Source of the DNA: Paenibacillus_E sp052115445
GTDB taxonomy: Bacteria > Bacillota > Bacilli > Paenibacillales > NBRC-103111
DNA length: 64,000 nucleotides
Direction of reading: 5' to 3'
Assembly: GCF_052115445.1 (NCBI RefSeq)
Contig: NZ_JBFRGR010000002.1
Span: forward strand, 372,001 to 436,000
Shown: in pieces, positions 1-8,962 of the stretch
How positions within the stretch are numbered: position 1 is the first letter of the stretch
Layout: each line of letters opens with the position of its first letter
Notes under the pieces: generated by a model
Seen by the model: only the letters and a program-made list of their open reading frames with translations
Database searches by the model: none
Told to the model about the DNA's origin: nothing
Translations under genes and position numbers: made by a program

Positions 1-608
1 ATTTCTTAGCGGTCTCCACATATTGATCCCATGTCCATTCCCCCTTCGGATATGCTACTTTAGCGTCATCAAAAATCTTTTTATTATAGAATACGGCCCA
101 TGTTCCTGCGCCCGTTGGCAGCATGTAAACTTTATCGTTAAATTTGGTCAAGTATTTGCCATATTTCTTCTCATAATCAACTCCCGCCTGCTTGTAAATG
201 TCATTCAAGGGGAGGAGAAACCCACTGTTTGCATATTTAGCGTGAATAATTGGATTTTGAAGTGGGATCACATCGACATTCCCAGACGTCGAAAGATCAA
301 TATCGATCTTTTTATAGATCACATCTCCATCGCCAGCAACTGTCTCTAACTCGACTGTGTTACCAGAAACCTTTTTATAATCCTCTAATAGGGTCTTAGT
401 TGCTGGTAAGTTAGCATTTCCAGAAGTGGAATACCATTTGAGGGTTACTGGTTCTTTGGCAGCTGGTGTAGTCACTGCACTGCTTGATGGTGAAACTGTT
501 GGAGCGACGCTGGCAGCAATTTCATCATTCTTCGTACTACAACCGGCTAGAGACAATACGATCATACCGCCGATTAATAAGGTAACACTTGCGTTTCTAC
601 CGTTCATT
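1..608 (-). CDS. Extracellular sugar-binding lipoprotein of an ABC importer (partial)
   Basis: About 202 N-terminal residues are present; the C-terminus lies beyond the left edge. The protein starts with a lipoprotein signal, a hydrophobic stretch followed by the lipobox LSLAGC (Cys23), then a Ser/Thr/Pro-rich linker and a family-1-type solute-binding start (VTLKWYSTSG). Family members bind oligosaccharides outside the membrane and hand them to MalF/MalG-type permeases. It is the last gene seen in the arabinogalactan locus, downstream of the kinase/regulator pair. That layout (YesM, YesN, binding protein) suggests induction by the neighbouring regulator. No permease genes are seen with it, so it may use the permeases at 22.6-24.4 kb or ones outside the window. 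The ligand is not known from sequence. Confidence 0.85.
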
Positions 609-789
609 TCCCCCACTTTTCATACCCCTTTTCGTTTGTTTCTGCTACTTCTTTACTATAATTCTTAACACCTTCCATTCAAATGTAATATCTTTCGAGT
701 TTTTCACCTTTCTCTACTTCCCATAAATTGTTCATCATTTCAATTTGTAATAAATAAAGAAAAAATGGTTTTTTTTGAGATCATACCAA

Positions 790-2382
790 TTATCTATACT
801 TGAGAGGCGACTCTCCTACATTTTTTTTGAATACTTTACTGAAATAATATTCATCCGAATATCCGACTTCTCTGGCTATTTCTGCGATTCTTAAATCCGT
901 CGTTTTTAATAAAAACTTGGCTTGACTGATCCTAACCTCTGTAATATACTCAATAAAATTTTGACCTGTTTCTTTTTTATAGAGATTGCTTAGGTAAGCT
1001 GTAGAGAGCTGCAAATGTTCGGCAACCTTTTCTAAAGAAAGGTCTTCTTTGTAATGCTTATTAATAAATTGCTTCGTTATAAATACCCGCATATTCTCAT
1101 TGTTATTTAGCAATTGATCTGTAATTCGTTGCTTTAATTGGTTAATCCAATCGATAAAATCAACCTTTAAATTCATATTCGTTATCTCACTGTACATCTC
1201 TTTATGAATGATATTTTTTCCTGTTAATTGATATTTTTCTACAAAGGTTTGAAATAAATAATAAATGGCATAACATAACCCCGTTAATAATTCCTTCGTT
1301 AAGTTATTGGATTGGCTCATTTTCTGGACTAACAGCTGTAGCGCATCATGAATCGACTTGACTTCTCCATCAAGTAGGGCTGATTCAACCTTTTTCATTT
1401 CTACCGAAATATCCTCGTTTTCTTGTAGGGACATTTGCTTTATTTCACGATAATGAATACTGCTACCTCTTGGGAAAATAAATTTAAATCGGATAGCCTC
1501 TTTCGCTTCCTTGAAGGCTTGCTTGATTGGCATTTCCTCCTGATGGTCATCGCTAATCCCGATGCAAACCGACGTGCTTAAATATTTACGCAAGGAAGTT
1601 CTCATATTGTTTGTCAACTCAGTTAACCTTTCTCCACGATCAACTCTCTCGTTCTTCCTCAATGAGAAAATGGCTATAAATTGTTTCGGATATAGGCTTA
1701 CAACCTGTCCTTCGGCATAGCTGGATAAAACTTCTTCTACAATATTAAGAATAGAATAATCAAGTAAATGCGGGGATTCGCCATATTTATCATAAATAGT
1801 TAAATCATCGACCTCGACGATTAAACAACTCAGATTTTTTTCCAAATAATTTACATTGAGCACATGTAATTGTTTCTGAATTTCTTCTTTATTCTGAATA
1901 ACACCTAACAGCAAGTCTTTGATAAATTTTTCTTTATGAAGTGCTGTATGTATAAGCGGATACTCTTGAGATATCGATCTATTCAAATCCCTTTTTTGGG
2001 ATGATAGTACGGCAACTCTAAGCTCCTCCATCATCTTCATCAATTGCTCAGGCTCCAGTTCTAATTTCAAAATATAATCCTCAGCACCGTGCTTCATGGC
2101 TTCCTTCACATAGGCCAAATCATCATAGGCACTTAACACGATGAATTTTGCAGGATGATTCTCATGCTTTAATTGCTTAATTAATTCAATCCCCGTCATA
2201 ACAGGCATTTTAATATCTGTCAAAATAATATCAGGTGAATGCGTTCTCGCCATCTCTAATGCTTTCTTCCCATTCTCAGCTTCACCCACCAACTCAAACC
2301 CCAATTCTTCCCATGGTATGATCGATTTTATTCCTATTCTTACAAGGGCTTCATCATCAACAATTAGTATTTTCAACATCAT
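790..2382 (-). CDS. YesN-type response regulator, AraC family
   Basis: About 530 residues. An N-terminal receiver domain carries the acidic pair in IVDDE and the phospho-acceptor Asp in LTDIKMP (about residue 56 from the chosen start). A long middle linker follows, then two C-terminal AraC helix-turn-helix motifs ending in GYSDEYYFSKVFKK and SPLKYR. It should be phosphorylated by the kinase encoded just upstream (stop 12-18 bases before this start) and activate sugar-uptake and hydrolase genes. An AGGTGG ribosome site lies six bases before the third codon of the longest frame, so I place the start at 2382 and not 2388. The likely targets are promoters carrying the shared element at 4341, 18668 and 24468, but which of the two regulators in this locus binds it is unknown. 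Confidence 0.9.
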   Translation of the reverse strand: MMLKILIVDDEALVRIGIKSIIPWEELGFELVGEAENGKKALEMARTHSPDIILTDIKMPVMTGIELIKQLKHENHPAKFIVLSAYDDLAYVKEAMKHGAEDYILKLELEPEQLMKMMEELRVAVLSSQKRDLNRSISQEYPLIHTALHKEKFIKDLLLGVIQNKEEIQKQLHVLNVNYLEKNLSCLIVEVDDLTIYDKYGESPHLLDYSILNIVEEVLSSYAEGQVVSLYPKQFIAIFSLRKNERVDRGERLTELTNNMRTSLRKYLSTSVCIGISDDHQEEMPIKQAFKEAKEAIRFKFIFPRGSSIHYREIKQMSLQENEDISVEMKKVESALLDGEVKSIHDALQLLVQKMSQSNNLTKELLTGLCYAIYYLFQTFVEKYQLTGKNIIHKEMYSEITNMNLKVDFIDWINQLKQRITDQLLNNNENMRVFITKQFINKHYKEDLSLEKVAEHLQLSTAYLSNLYKKETGQNFIEYITEVRISQAKFLLKTTDLRIAEIAREVGYSDEYYFSKVFKKNVGESPLKYR

Positions 2383-2399
2383 GTTCATCCACCTATTCT

Positions 2400-4193
2400 C
2401 TATACGGATTCTCCCATTAAGTCCATAGGAAGCACGATACGAACCCTTGTATACACACCAAGTTCACTATCCACCTGAATGCCGTATCGTTCACCACAGA
2501 TCATTTTGATACGAAGATTGACATTCATTACACCAATCCCGCCCGCGTAATCTTCTTCATTCATGTTCTCATTCAAAATTTTGGATATCTGAGTATCCGA
2601 CATACCCACACCGCTATCTTCAACAACGATTTGGAGATTTGACTGATCCGTGAATATGTTAATTCGTATGCATCCAGGTTCTTCTTTTGGTTCGAGACCA
2701 TGAAAGATGGCATTCTCAACAATCGGTTGTAAGATGAATTTGACGCATTTTAAGGAAAGTAAATGCTCATCTACGTCATAGAAAACCTGAAATTTTTCAC
2801 GATATCGCGTTTGTTGAATATAGATATAATCCTTAATCATACCCAATTCATCATGCAATGTAGTCAATGTGCTTCTCTCTTTGAATGTATTTCTCAATAG
2901 TCTTCCCAATGCATCTACGACCTCTTTAATGCCATCCGACTTTTGAATGATAGCCATCCATCGGATTGTATTCAAGGTATTGTACAGAAAATGAGGTGTG
3001 ATTTGCCCTTGCAGCGCCTTAATTTCTGCTTTTCTTTTTTGGGCTTCTTCCTCAATAACAAGGTTAAAAAGTGAATTAATACGCTCAATCATGTAGTTGA
3101 AGTTGACACTGAGCAGACCAATTTCATCAATATTGGAGATGTTGGATTTTACTAGCAAATTAGACCCCCTCACATCTTTCATCGTCAACGTTAATTTTTG
3201 TATAGGTTTTACAATCCCAGTTGAAATAAAAAACCAAAGAACGCCTGAGAAAAGCAAGGAAAGAAAAAATACAACCGTCGTAATTATAAAAATATTTTTA
3301 TTATCCTTCGTTAGCATTTCAATAGGAACCATTTGAACAATTCGCCAGCCATACTTATTCAAATCATAGTTAGATACTAAATAGGCTTTGCCGTTTTTCT
3401 TTATCTCGAAATTAGAAAGCTTTTGTTCTTTGGGCAGAATAATACCATCCGACGCCAGACTCATAGCAAGCTTTTCTTGCGGGTATACGATCTTTCCCAG
3501 CTGATCTACAATATATAGTTGACTTTGTGTATTTGGAGATGCCTTACTTAAAATATCCGTAAATACATCCGTATTTAAACTCACATATAAGCTTCCAATA
3601 TTCCTACTGTTAAAATCCCTGATAAATCTAGAGAGCGAGAATACTTGCTTAAATTGTGTCATTCCGGATTTATTGTCGTTGTCATGCACACCTATCCATA
3701 GTACATTCCCGCCTAACTCCTCCGAATGTTTATACCATTCCGAGGATTGAAGCAATTTCGTATCAATCGCATAAGCATCGCTCCCGTTCCCATATCTAAA
3801 TTCACTTCCGTTCACACCAAAAATAAACAGAGAAGTGACGTATTTATAATAATTTGAATAAAATTCCACATTATTGATAACCTGATCCACTTTCTTATAA
3901 TTAGCATAGTAATCTAATTGGTTATGATTATCTGAGCTAATTGCCTGCTGAATATCCTCATTTATATAAATTAATTCTGTGATTTTTTCTATTCCCGATA
4001 ATTCCTTTTCGATAGAGTTGCCAATATATAAGAGATTCTCATGAAATGAATCACTTACTTTCTCTTTCAATATTTTCACGGATACCAAATACGAACTTAT
4101 ACTAATCACTGAGGTAGGTAATAACAGGACTAATAGAAATGAAATCATTAGTTTATTTAAGATACTCTTTTTAAAAAAGCGAATTGGATTCAC
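2400..4193 (-). CDS. YesM-type sensor histidine kinase
   Basis: About 598 residues. One N-terminal membrane helix (about 14-37), a large extracellular sensor domain, a second helix (about 300-325), a HAMP linker, and a His_kinase domain with the phospho-acceptor His in ITPHFLYNT (near residue 400). The ATPase domain shows the N box (IVENAIFHG), VEDSGVGM and GGIGVMNV. It senses an extracellular sugar or transporter-bound ligand and phosphorylates the regulator at 790-2382. The first GTG (4199) sits one base from the AAGGGGGA ribosome site, so the GTG at 4193 is the better start. It is the first gene of the distal operon: a terminator separates it from the fucosidase, and an operator-like element lies about 150-190 bases upstream. 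Confidence 0.9.
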   Translation of the reverse strand: MNPIRFFKKSILNKLMISFLLVLLLPTSVISISSYLVSVKILKEKVSDSFHENLLYIGNSIEKELSGIEKITELIYINEDIQQAISSDNHNQLDYYANYKKVDQVINNVEFYSNYYKYVTSLFIFGVNGSEFRYGNGSDAYAIDTKLLQSSEWYKHSEELGGNVLWIGVHDNDNKSGMTQFKQVFSLSRFIRDFNSRNIGSLYVSLNTDVFTDILSKASPNTQSQLYIVDQLGKIVYPQEKLAMSLASDGIILPKEQKLSNFEIKKNGKAYLVSNYDLNKYGWRIVQMVPIEMLTKDNKNIFIITTVVFFLSLLFSGVLWFFISTGIVKPIQKLTLTMKDVRGSNLLVKSNISNIDEIGLLSVNFNYMIERINSLFNLVIEEEAQKRKAEIKALQGQITPHFLYNTLNTIRWMAIIQKSDGIKEVVDALGRLLRNTFKERSTLTTLHDELGMIKDYIYIQQTRYREKFQVFYDVDEHLLSLKCVKFILQPIVENAIFHGLEPKEEPGCIRINIFTDQSNLQIVVEDSGVGMSDTQISKILNENMNEEDYAGGIGVMNVNLRIKMICGERYGIQVDSELGVYTRVRIVLPMDLMGESV

Positions 4194-4340
4194 TCGCACT
4201 CCCCCTTACTTAGCTTGTTCACCAAGTCACTACAGCTCTTTTGTTTGCGCTTACATTTAGTTGTTGTGTCAAGAGAAGAACCAAAATTAATTACGTTATC
4301 TATCTAGTCAAAGCTCATTTTATTTAAAATGACTACATAC

Positions 4341-4381
4341 TCACATGATAATTTTTGTGCTTGCATTGATATTTTTTGGGG
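4341..4381. promoter_or_regulatory. Operator-like element, copy A
   Basis: A 22-bp block here, core GATAATTTTTGTGC, is identical to one at 24468-24489 upstream of the permease operon. It is followed by ATTGATATTTTTTGGGG, which resembles the elements at 18668 and 18694. It lies between the fucosidase terminator and the kinase start, where a regulator site is expected. Binding by a YesN-type regulator is inference. Confidence 0.6.
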
Positions 4382-4385
4382 GTTA

Positions 4386-4436
4386 TATAAAAAAGCGCGA
4401 GTTTGGAGGGGATAACTTCCTCGTAACTCGCGCTTA
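4386..4436 (-). terminator. Rho-independent terminator after the fucosidase
   Basis: Read on the minus strand, AAGCGCGAGTT pairs with AACTCGCGCTT across a 20-base loop and is followed by a T-run. It ends the enzyme transcript before the second kinase/regulator operon. Confidence 0.85.
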
Positions 4437-4462
4437 CTTGCGTAGAATAAAAGACTTCTAAG

Positions 4463-7400
4463 TTATTGGATAATCAACTGTGCAATGCCTACTAAGTCGA
4501 TAATATCGATCTTGCCGTCGCGATTGTAGTCGGCAGCTTTAATCTCATTCCAATCCGCACTCGTTGTATCCTTTCCGTAATATAAAGCTACTGTGCCCAA
4601 GTCACCAATATCGATGAAAGTGTCTTTATTGACATCTCCTGTCGAGAAGACTGTAATCATTTGTTGGTTAAAATGTTGAATGGCTTGGTTTAATACATTG
4701 GCCATCTCATCCAGCTGCTCCTGAGTAGACGCAGAATTCAAGTTCATACTATTCGCAGCGTTGATAACGAGTAATAACGCTGCCTTAGCGTCTGCCGGAA
4801 ATTGCCCGACATGGGCTCCCACAACGGCGCTATCATATACGGACTGCGCTGTATTCATGACAGCCAAAAGCTTTGTCTGATCAACGGTAAGAATAGAAAC
4901 CAACAAATTAACTGTTGTAGACGCCATGGTTTGATCTAGCTCATTAGAAAGAGTAACATCAGTTAATTGGAAATTGGCTGTTACGGGTTGATGAATCGAT
5001 TTCGCATGCCAATTGATCTTGAATACATCTCCGCTCGTTGTTAAAGCCCCTGCTGCTCCTTGGCTCGCAGCCGTAATTCGTATTAGGCCTGGTACATCCG
5101 TTTGGATTTGTTGCATTTCGAATCCAGATTTCAGCGAATCTACGGAAACATAGTCCATCAAACTGACATCATAGCTTACTATGAAATCTGCCGCATATAC
5201 CGCGGAATGTACACTGTCTGACACATTGCTTAAGCCAAAATTGGTTGTGAAGGACGACCCTGCTTGAACGGTTGTCGGCCCCGTAAGGGCAGCTTCCAGT
5301 ACATTGCTCTGCTGCGGTATTTGACCGCTAATTGTAATCGTCGTGGAACCTTGTACACCACTGCCGTCAGTAGCCGTCGCTACCACTTTTACTATCCCGT
5401 TCTTCTTGGCCGTAAGCAGACCATTTGTATTGATGATTGCTTTATCTGTTAGGGCTACGCCATCTGCTTCATAGACCGCCCATTTCACAGACTTGTTCGT
5501 CGCATTAGCAGGGAGCACCGAAGCTTGTAATTGAAGGCTTCCGTCCTTCACGATAATCGTCGACGTCGAACTTATGACTGCGATAGATAGTACATTATAT
5601 GTGTTGTCCGTAACTGTAACGTTAGCTACAGCAGGTATGGCTGTGCCATCTACAGTTCCGTTTACACGAAAGGTACCAGCTGCTGCATACGCAGAAGCGT
5701 TAATCGGATTCCACTGGACCGATTTAGTGGCCGTTGTCGCATTGTTATATACAACTGTTACACTCGTAGGGAGTACTGGTGGCGCATAAGTAGCCGTAGC
5801 CACGCTAACTGGCATAACGCCAGAAATCACTGGTGTTGCTGCTTCAACAGTTAACTTCGCATCCGCCCAATCGCTGTGATCCTCGCTGTTTCCGTTGCCG
5901 GCATCAGTAACTTCTAATATAAGCGTTTTAAAACCTTTAACGTTTACCTTTACAAACTTGGCATCATCCGTTTCTTTCAACAAACTTCCGGAGTAAAGCG
6001 ATTCAATCGTGTCATCGTTCTTCACTCCTGACACTTTAAACTGTATCGAACCGTTGTTGCTTCCTCCGTAAACTTCCTTATCTACGCCGATAAAGGCGGA
6101 GAAAGTTCCATAATTAGCGCCAGTAAGATCATACTTGACTGTTGAATTGGCATGGGTCCCAAGGCCTTTGGCAAAGGAAAGATTCTGATCTCCATTCTTC
6201 AATACGATCGCATTGCCGTCGATGCTCTTGTCGCGCTTAACTGTACTCCATCCGGATTGTGCACTTATCCAAGCCAAGTCGCTCAAATAGTCAACTTCAG
6301 GCAATTCTTCCTTCAATTCAGATTTACCTTCCGCAACTCTAAACGTCGCATTGGCCCAGCTTGCATGATCCTCGCTATTATCGCTATCGCTCTTATTAAC
6401 AACCAGCTCCACGATGCTTGCGCCAGCTACACTGACATCGACCGGTTTAGCCACGTCGGTAACCTTCATTACACCGCTCGCAAATTTCTCTACGCCGTCT
6501 ACAAGCACCTTGAATTCCACGTCAGCGTAAGACGGCGATTTGGCCATTTCTTGGTCGACCCCGACAAGAGCGGTAAAGGACTTATAATTTTTATCGGAAA
6601 TGTCAAACATAATTCTCGACTCGGCATGTACGCCAAAGCCTTTCTCGTACGTTACAGCGCCGTTGCTGCCCATTAACTTTATCGCGATTCCATCCAGGCT
6701 TTTATCCTTCTTAACGGTTAACCAGCCTGAGGATGCGCTTAACCAGTTCAGATCACTCGCATAACGATCCACCAGCTCAAAGTTCAACGTATATACTTCT
6801 TGCGTCGCACCGCCGTCAGCTGTAGCTGTGATGGTCGTCGCGCCTGGCAAGCTATTAGCTGGGGTGATGACCAATTGGACGTCTTCAGACGCTTTGTCCA
6901 CTGTAACGGTTGGAACTTCCAGGTTTTTTTCTCTCAAAACAGCCAGTGTCGCTACGCGATTCTCAGCATGAAGGCCTTTGACTGGCACTCCGTTCACTTT
7001 CACATTTTTAATCAGAGAAGGCAGTCTTTCCACTCTCCATAATTGACTGTCGCTTCCGGTAAACGTGTTTTGAACAACCGGATTTCCGTCAGCTGCAGAA
7101 CCGTTGCTGTTTTCCAATGCCAACAGGCTGTTTACATTGGTGATTCTGAAGTAGCCATTGCCCACATTGGAGATGGCCCACTGCTGGTTGATGGCGGAAG
7201 GATCTGCAGCCGTTTCAGAATCTGTCCATTGAATGATTGCCTTCGCAGGCGATTTACTGGCGCCTGGAACATCCATAACTTGCCCGCTTAGCTTATTGGC
7301 AATCTTATATTTGCCCAGACCCAGATCGTCAATCACCCATTGCTGATCCAGCGCACCCGATTGGGTTCGCCCGGCAACAGCCGCTCCATTCGTCAAGGAA

Positions 7401-8926
7401 TTGCCAACGCCCAATGCTTTGCCTGTCGCTTTATTGACGATGCGATACAACGTGTTGGCATCAAAGGAGTCAATCCCCGTCCGAGTTGGAGTTGCATTGG
7501 TGTAAGATCCGACTTCCAACTCGCCTGCAGCAGCGAAGCCGCCTACGGCCGAATTCACTTCCATTTTGACATAGCGTGCTGTTTGGGATGGGAAGGTCAC
7601 ACGTTTCATGGTCTTGTCCCCATCCCATGTGCCACTTTTAACCGAAGTGAAGTTCATACCGTCTTCACTCACATATAACGTGTACGAAGTAATCATGCCT
7701 TGTGCTAAATTTTGCGAAGGCAAGTAATTTAACATATTAATGTTGCTGTACGTGTATCCCAAATCCAGTGTAATGGATTGAGGCAGAGATCCGCTGGTTT
7801 GCCAAACAGTCTCAGAGTAAGTGCCTACATAATCCATAAGACCATCAATCACATTGCTCGCATTCCCGCTAGTAGCCGTTGCTGAATTAGCGGTAATCGG
7901 ATGCTCCATCACGATTGGCTGTTGCGGCAGTGGAGGACGTGATTGATTCGGTGTCCAAGCTTGTCCGATCTGCGCTAATCGATTGACTACGTTATTATCC
8001 AACTCCCCATTCGGGTTCGGTGAAATGTTGAGCAAGAAGTTTGTATACCTCGGTTCCAAATAACCGAGATGATCCTGCACAATATTCTGCACGCTTGCCG
8101 GCTCTGTATTCGTCATCCAATTGTGCCAGAACCATTGATTGGAGACGAGCGGCATGCCCTGGTTAGCGGCAAACGTATTGTTGGAAGGTGCCCAAACGCC
8201 CTTAGGTTCTTCGAAATAAATGATGTCCTCATCCCATGGCTGCGTTTGTCCATTGTGATCCACAATAAGAATATTGGGCTGTAGGCGCTTGATCAATTCG
8301 CGAATTTCTTGGTAGGGAACTTCATTATGCCCCATCGCCCAAGCCCAGCCATCGATAATTAGAACAGGAATTTCGCCATAATTCGTTAACAATTCCGTTA
8401 ATTGACCTTTTATGAATTCCATATCCGCTCTGCTGACGGAACCTTTTGCGATACCTTGCTGACGATCCCAGATAGAGAAGTATAGCCCCGGCAAAATTCC
8501 TTGCGCACGCATGGAATCTACATATTGCCTTACAATATCTTTCTTGTAGGAACTGTTCATCACGTTGTAATTGCCATATTTGGTTGGCCACAGGGCAAAC
8601 CCGTCATGGTGCTTGGTCGTTAGAACCGTATATTTGATGCCTGCGGATTTGGCGGCTGTCGCCCATTGGTCCGTATTCACATGCTCAGGATTAAAAGAAA
8701 GTGGATCTTGTCCTGGCGTTACCCATTCCTGATCATGATAGGTTCCCATGTTATAGTGGATAAACATGCCAAACCTGAGGTCCACATAGTTTTTCTGATT
8801 CGTGTAACTATCATTTACCACTGGACTTGCTATATTTTGATTATTTGTAGTCGCAAACACGGGGGCCACTGAGACAAAAAGAAGCATAAATATAAGTCCT
8901 ACGCATGTTGAAATCTTCTTACACAA
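4463..8926 (-). CDS. Secreted modular GH29 alpha-L-fucosidase with cohesin, FIVAR and dockerin
   Basis: 1487 residues with a signal peptide (1-25). Modules in order, by approximate residue: GH29 catalytic domain (30-335; nucleophile Asp192 in LIIDGWAW, plus TKHHDGFALW), F5/8-type C/CBM32-like (345-490), ricin-type lectin (492-640), two NPCBM domains (722 and 877 onward, each with LxWxSAxSGW), Big_4 (1032), Big_2 (1107), cohesin (1209-1345), FIVAR (1347-1410), dockerin (1429-1487). The dockerin has two full calcium loops, DVNKDTFIDIGD and DYNRDGKIDIID. GH29 enzymes release terminal alpha-L-fucose, which decorates arabinogalactan. The start is TTG, six bases after AGGAGGGG, 36 bases downstream of the cohesin-SLH gene. 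Carrying both cohesin and dockerin should let it attach to one partner and accept another. Activity and partners are inferred. Confidence 0.92.
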   Translation of the reverse strand: MCKKISTCVGLIFMLLFVSVAPVFATTNNQNIASPVVNDSYTNQKNYVDLRFGMFIHYNMGTYHDQEWVTPGQDPLSFNPEHVNTDQWATAAKSAGIKYTVLTTKHHDGFALWPTKYGNYNVMNSSYKKDIVRQYVDSMRAQGILPGLYFSIWDRQQGIAKGSVSRADMEFIKGQLTELLTNYGEIPVLIIDGWAWAMGHNEVPYQEIRELIKRLQPNILIVDHNGQTQPWDEDIIYFEEPKGVWAPSNNTFAANQGMPLVSNQWFWHNWMTNTEPASVQNIVQDHLGYLEPRYTNFLLNISPNPNGELDNNVVNRLAQIGQAWTPNQSRPPLPQQPIVMEHPITANSATATSGNASNVIDGLMDYVGTYSETVWQTSGSLPQSITLDLGYTYSNINMLNYLPSQNLAQGMITSYTLYVSEDGMNFTSVKSGTWDGDKTMKRVTFPSQTARYVKMEVNSAVGGFAAAGELEVGSYTNATPTRTGIDSFDANTLYRIVNKATGKALGVGNSLTNGAAVAGRTQSGALDQQWVIDDLGLGKYKIANKLSGQVMDVPGASKSPAKAIIQWTDSETAADPSAINQQWAISNVGNGYFRITNVNSLLALENSNGSAADGNPVVQNTFTGSDSQLWRVERLPSLIKNVKVNGVPVKGLHAENRVATLAVLREKNLEVPTVTVDKASEDVQLVITPANSLPGATTITATADGGATQEVYTLNFELVDRYASDLNWLSASSGWLTVKKDKSLDGIAIKLMGSNGAVTYEKGFGVHAESRIMFDISDKNYKSFTALVGVDQEMAKSPSYADVEFKVLVDGVEKFASGVMKVTDVAKPVDVSVAGASIVELVVNKSDSDNSEDHASWANATFRVAEGKSELKEELPEVDYLSDLAWISAQSGWSTVKRDKSIDGNAIVLKNGDQNLSFAKGLGTHANSTVKYDLTGANYGTFSAFIGVDKEVYGGSNNGSIQFKVSGVKNDDTIESLYSGSLLKETDDAKFVKVNVKGFKTLILEVTDAGNGNSEDHSDWADAKLTVEAATPVISGVMPVSVATATYAPPVLPTSVTVVYNNATTATKSVQWNPINASAYAAAGTFRVNGTVDGTAIPAVANVTVTDNTYNVLSIAVISSTSTIIVKDGSLQLQASVLPANATNKSVKWAVYEADGVALTDKAIINTNGLLTAKKNGIVKVVATATDGSGVQGSTTITISGQIPQQSNVLEAALTGPTTVQAGSSFTTNFGLSNVSDSVHSAVYAADFIVSYDVSLMDYVSVDSLKSGFEMQQIQTDVPGLIRITAASQGAAGALTTSGDVFKINWHAKSIHQPVTANFQLTDVTLSNELDQTMASTTVNLLVSILTVDQTKLLAVMNTAQSVYDSAVVGAHVGQFPADAKAALLLVINAANSMNLNSASTQEQLDEMANVLNQAIQHFNQQMITVFSTGDVNKDTFIDIGDLGTVALYYGKDTTSADWNEIKAADYNRDGKIDIIDLVGIAQLIIQ

Positions 8927-8962
8927 TTAATTCCCCTCCTTTTGAGGATTATTACTTATGGG

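Noticed and set aside
6152..6676. 174-residue plus-strand open frame inside the fucosidase gene
   Set aside because: Shadow frame opposite the NPCBM domains.
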